Below, piece by piece: positions 62,751-64,000 of a stretch of 64,000 bases of DNA. Location of the stretch: the NCBI GenBank assembly GCA_013180625.2, contig SNVD02013269.1:310001-374000 (forward strand). The letters are read 5' to 3'. The notes beneath the pieces are model-generated. The model was not told the origin of the DNA and ran no database searches. It worked only from the letters and a program-made list of their open reading frames with translations. The first letter of the stretch is position 1; each line of letters starts with the position of its first letter. The DNA is from Boswellia sacra. Taxonomy: Eukaryota; Streptophyta; Magnoliopsida; Sapindales; Burseraceae. Made by a program: the position numbers and the translations under genes.

Positions 62751-64000
62751 GCGTGTGTTTTATAGTTAAGAGTCAAGATACAGCAGGCAGCTTTATCGAT
62801 CAATCATGAGCTCGGATCAGAGCAGTCAACGACCATGATCCAACTACCCGTGACCCCTGTTTTCAAATTTCCACGTAAATAAAACCAAAACAAACAAGCA
62901 AAAGCAAAAGCTTCCGACTAGATTTCATTTTCGTTTTTCTGCTTCTCCTTCTTTCCCTTTCCAAGGATGCGTGCAAAGGAGATTTGAGAGCACGGAAATC
63001 GAAGCGACATGCAGCTCTCCCAAAGCCTTCCTCTTCCTCCTCCTTCGACATACTAGTTGTCGTCGCCGGCCGTCACCTCACGTCACTGCCGGAGGAAGAA
63101 CGCGGATCCGTACGATGTTCTTATTTTTACAACATTGATCTGTAAAGTTTTTTTTTTATTTCGTTTTTGGTTATGTTAATGAAACAGAGCTTTGATTTTT
63201 CTCAAGATCTACTAACTCTTTGTACCATGATTAATTTCATGGAAATTCTATCAACTCGTTGTACAATGATTAGCATTTCGTCTACCTCACCCACATTGGA
63301 CGATGAATCGGAAGAGTATTTTTGAGACGGTTGCTAAACATTATTATCTTGTTTTATCCACTAGTGAAAGCTTATACTTACTGTATCAAATGCATAATCA
63401 TAGTCTTTATCTTGATCATCTTTGTATGAAATATAATATCATGGATGGCTTTATGTTTATTCTTTCCTGTTGATCATTATGATTACCTGTTTAAATCATA
63501 TGAACTCCACAATTATCTTCCTGATTTGTGGCTCAAGAGGATTTGCTGACCATTCAATTTGTTTAGTTAGAATGATACATGGAAGCCTTCTTTATTAAAT
63601 CTTTCTAATGAAGTCCGGGCAATATTGTTGTTATTGTTCCACCAGTGTTTGGGATTTTGGAAGAAGCCAAGCTAAGCCTTTCATAGACGTGTTCTAGACT
63701 GATCCTTGGAACTTCTCAGGTTAGTAATAACGACATTTTTACAATTTTCTCTAAAGAAGTAACTATTTAAATTGTTATAGTTAATTTAAGTAGTGAAAAA
63801 GTAATAATAAATTGATAGCCATTTAATTGGTTTCTATATAATCTTGTCACCCGTTTCTTCTCTCTATAGTGATATTCTTTATATTTCTTCCTATGAAAAA
63901 ATGTCAATGACCAGATAAAGATACCTGTTCACTTCGTCATAGCGACGAAAGACTAACCTCTTCTATGCTCAGTAGCTTACTATTAGATTATCCTAGGGAT
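62751..64000 (+). other. Probable 5' region of a gene continuing past the window
   Basis: A GC-richer stretch (62930-63120, with CT-rich leader sequence and CGTCGCCGGCCGTCACC) is typical of a plant transcription start and 5' UTR on the + strand. A possible further leader exon lies at about 63640-63719, ending TTCTCAG before GTTAGT. No protein-coding exon can be named. Confidence 0.35.

Noticed and set aside
62863..63051. 62-codon minus-strand frame with a hydrophobic end
   Set aside because: It is antisense to a CT-rich leader-like region and its Glu run is a composition effect.

Overview
This is nuclear genomic DNA from a flowering plant, most likely a woody eudicot; I cannot fix the species. 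The evidence is AT-rich intergenic DNA, GT-AG introns, plant-specific gene families (WRKY group IId, DRIP-type RING ligase, PRA1, GABA/amino-acid permease) and plant transposons (Copia, Gypsy, MULE, hAT-like MITEs, tRNA-derived SINEs).

Gene-rich left part (1-28 kb). In order: the 3' part of a DRIP-like E3 ubiquitin ligase (+, 400-3268, RING exon outside the window); a single-exon PRA1-family membrane protein (-, 5849-6448); a seven-exon GABA/amino-acid transporter of the AAAP family (-, 7725-10758); SRP9 (+, 11357-13507), divergent from the transporter across about 600 bp and carrying a GC-AG intron and a SINE; WRKY21-like transcription factor (+, 18412-20201); ribosomal protein S15/uS19 (-, 25580-27279) whose first coding exon is only the ATG. 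These are independent housekeeping or regulatory genes with no operon-like relation.

Transposon-rich right part (21-64 kb). Here lie two diverged 0.6-kb direct repeats, a hAT-like element, three non-autonomous MULE-like elements with 9-bp target duplications (29160-30516, 38242-39644, 40800-41007), a decayed 5.4-kb Copia retrotransposon with both LTRs (31060-36444), a lone Gypsy-type LTR with primer-binding site (about 49.3-50.7 kb) and a 6.1-kb MULE (55129-61275). The MULE has about 140-bp terminal inverted repeats, a 9-bp target duplication with one mismatch, a MuDR-type transposase broken by nonsense codons and frameshifts, and an antisense zf-GRF reading frame. Between them are one intact small Cys-containing gene (37527-37871) and two pseudogenes: an ankyrin/PGG protein (42.7-43.6 kb) and a PSK-simulator (DUF668) relic (46.7-47.8 kb) that abuts a truncated LTR of the Copia family. 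The last 3 kb look like a short transcription unit and the 5' region of a gene continuing beyond the window.

I saw no organellar insertion, CRISPR array, rRNA or functional tRNA gene. No wholly new system is claimed. The most notable items are the MULE with its antisense GRF frame, the group of 9-bp-TSD elements, the GC-AG intron of SRP9, and the two pseudogenes.
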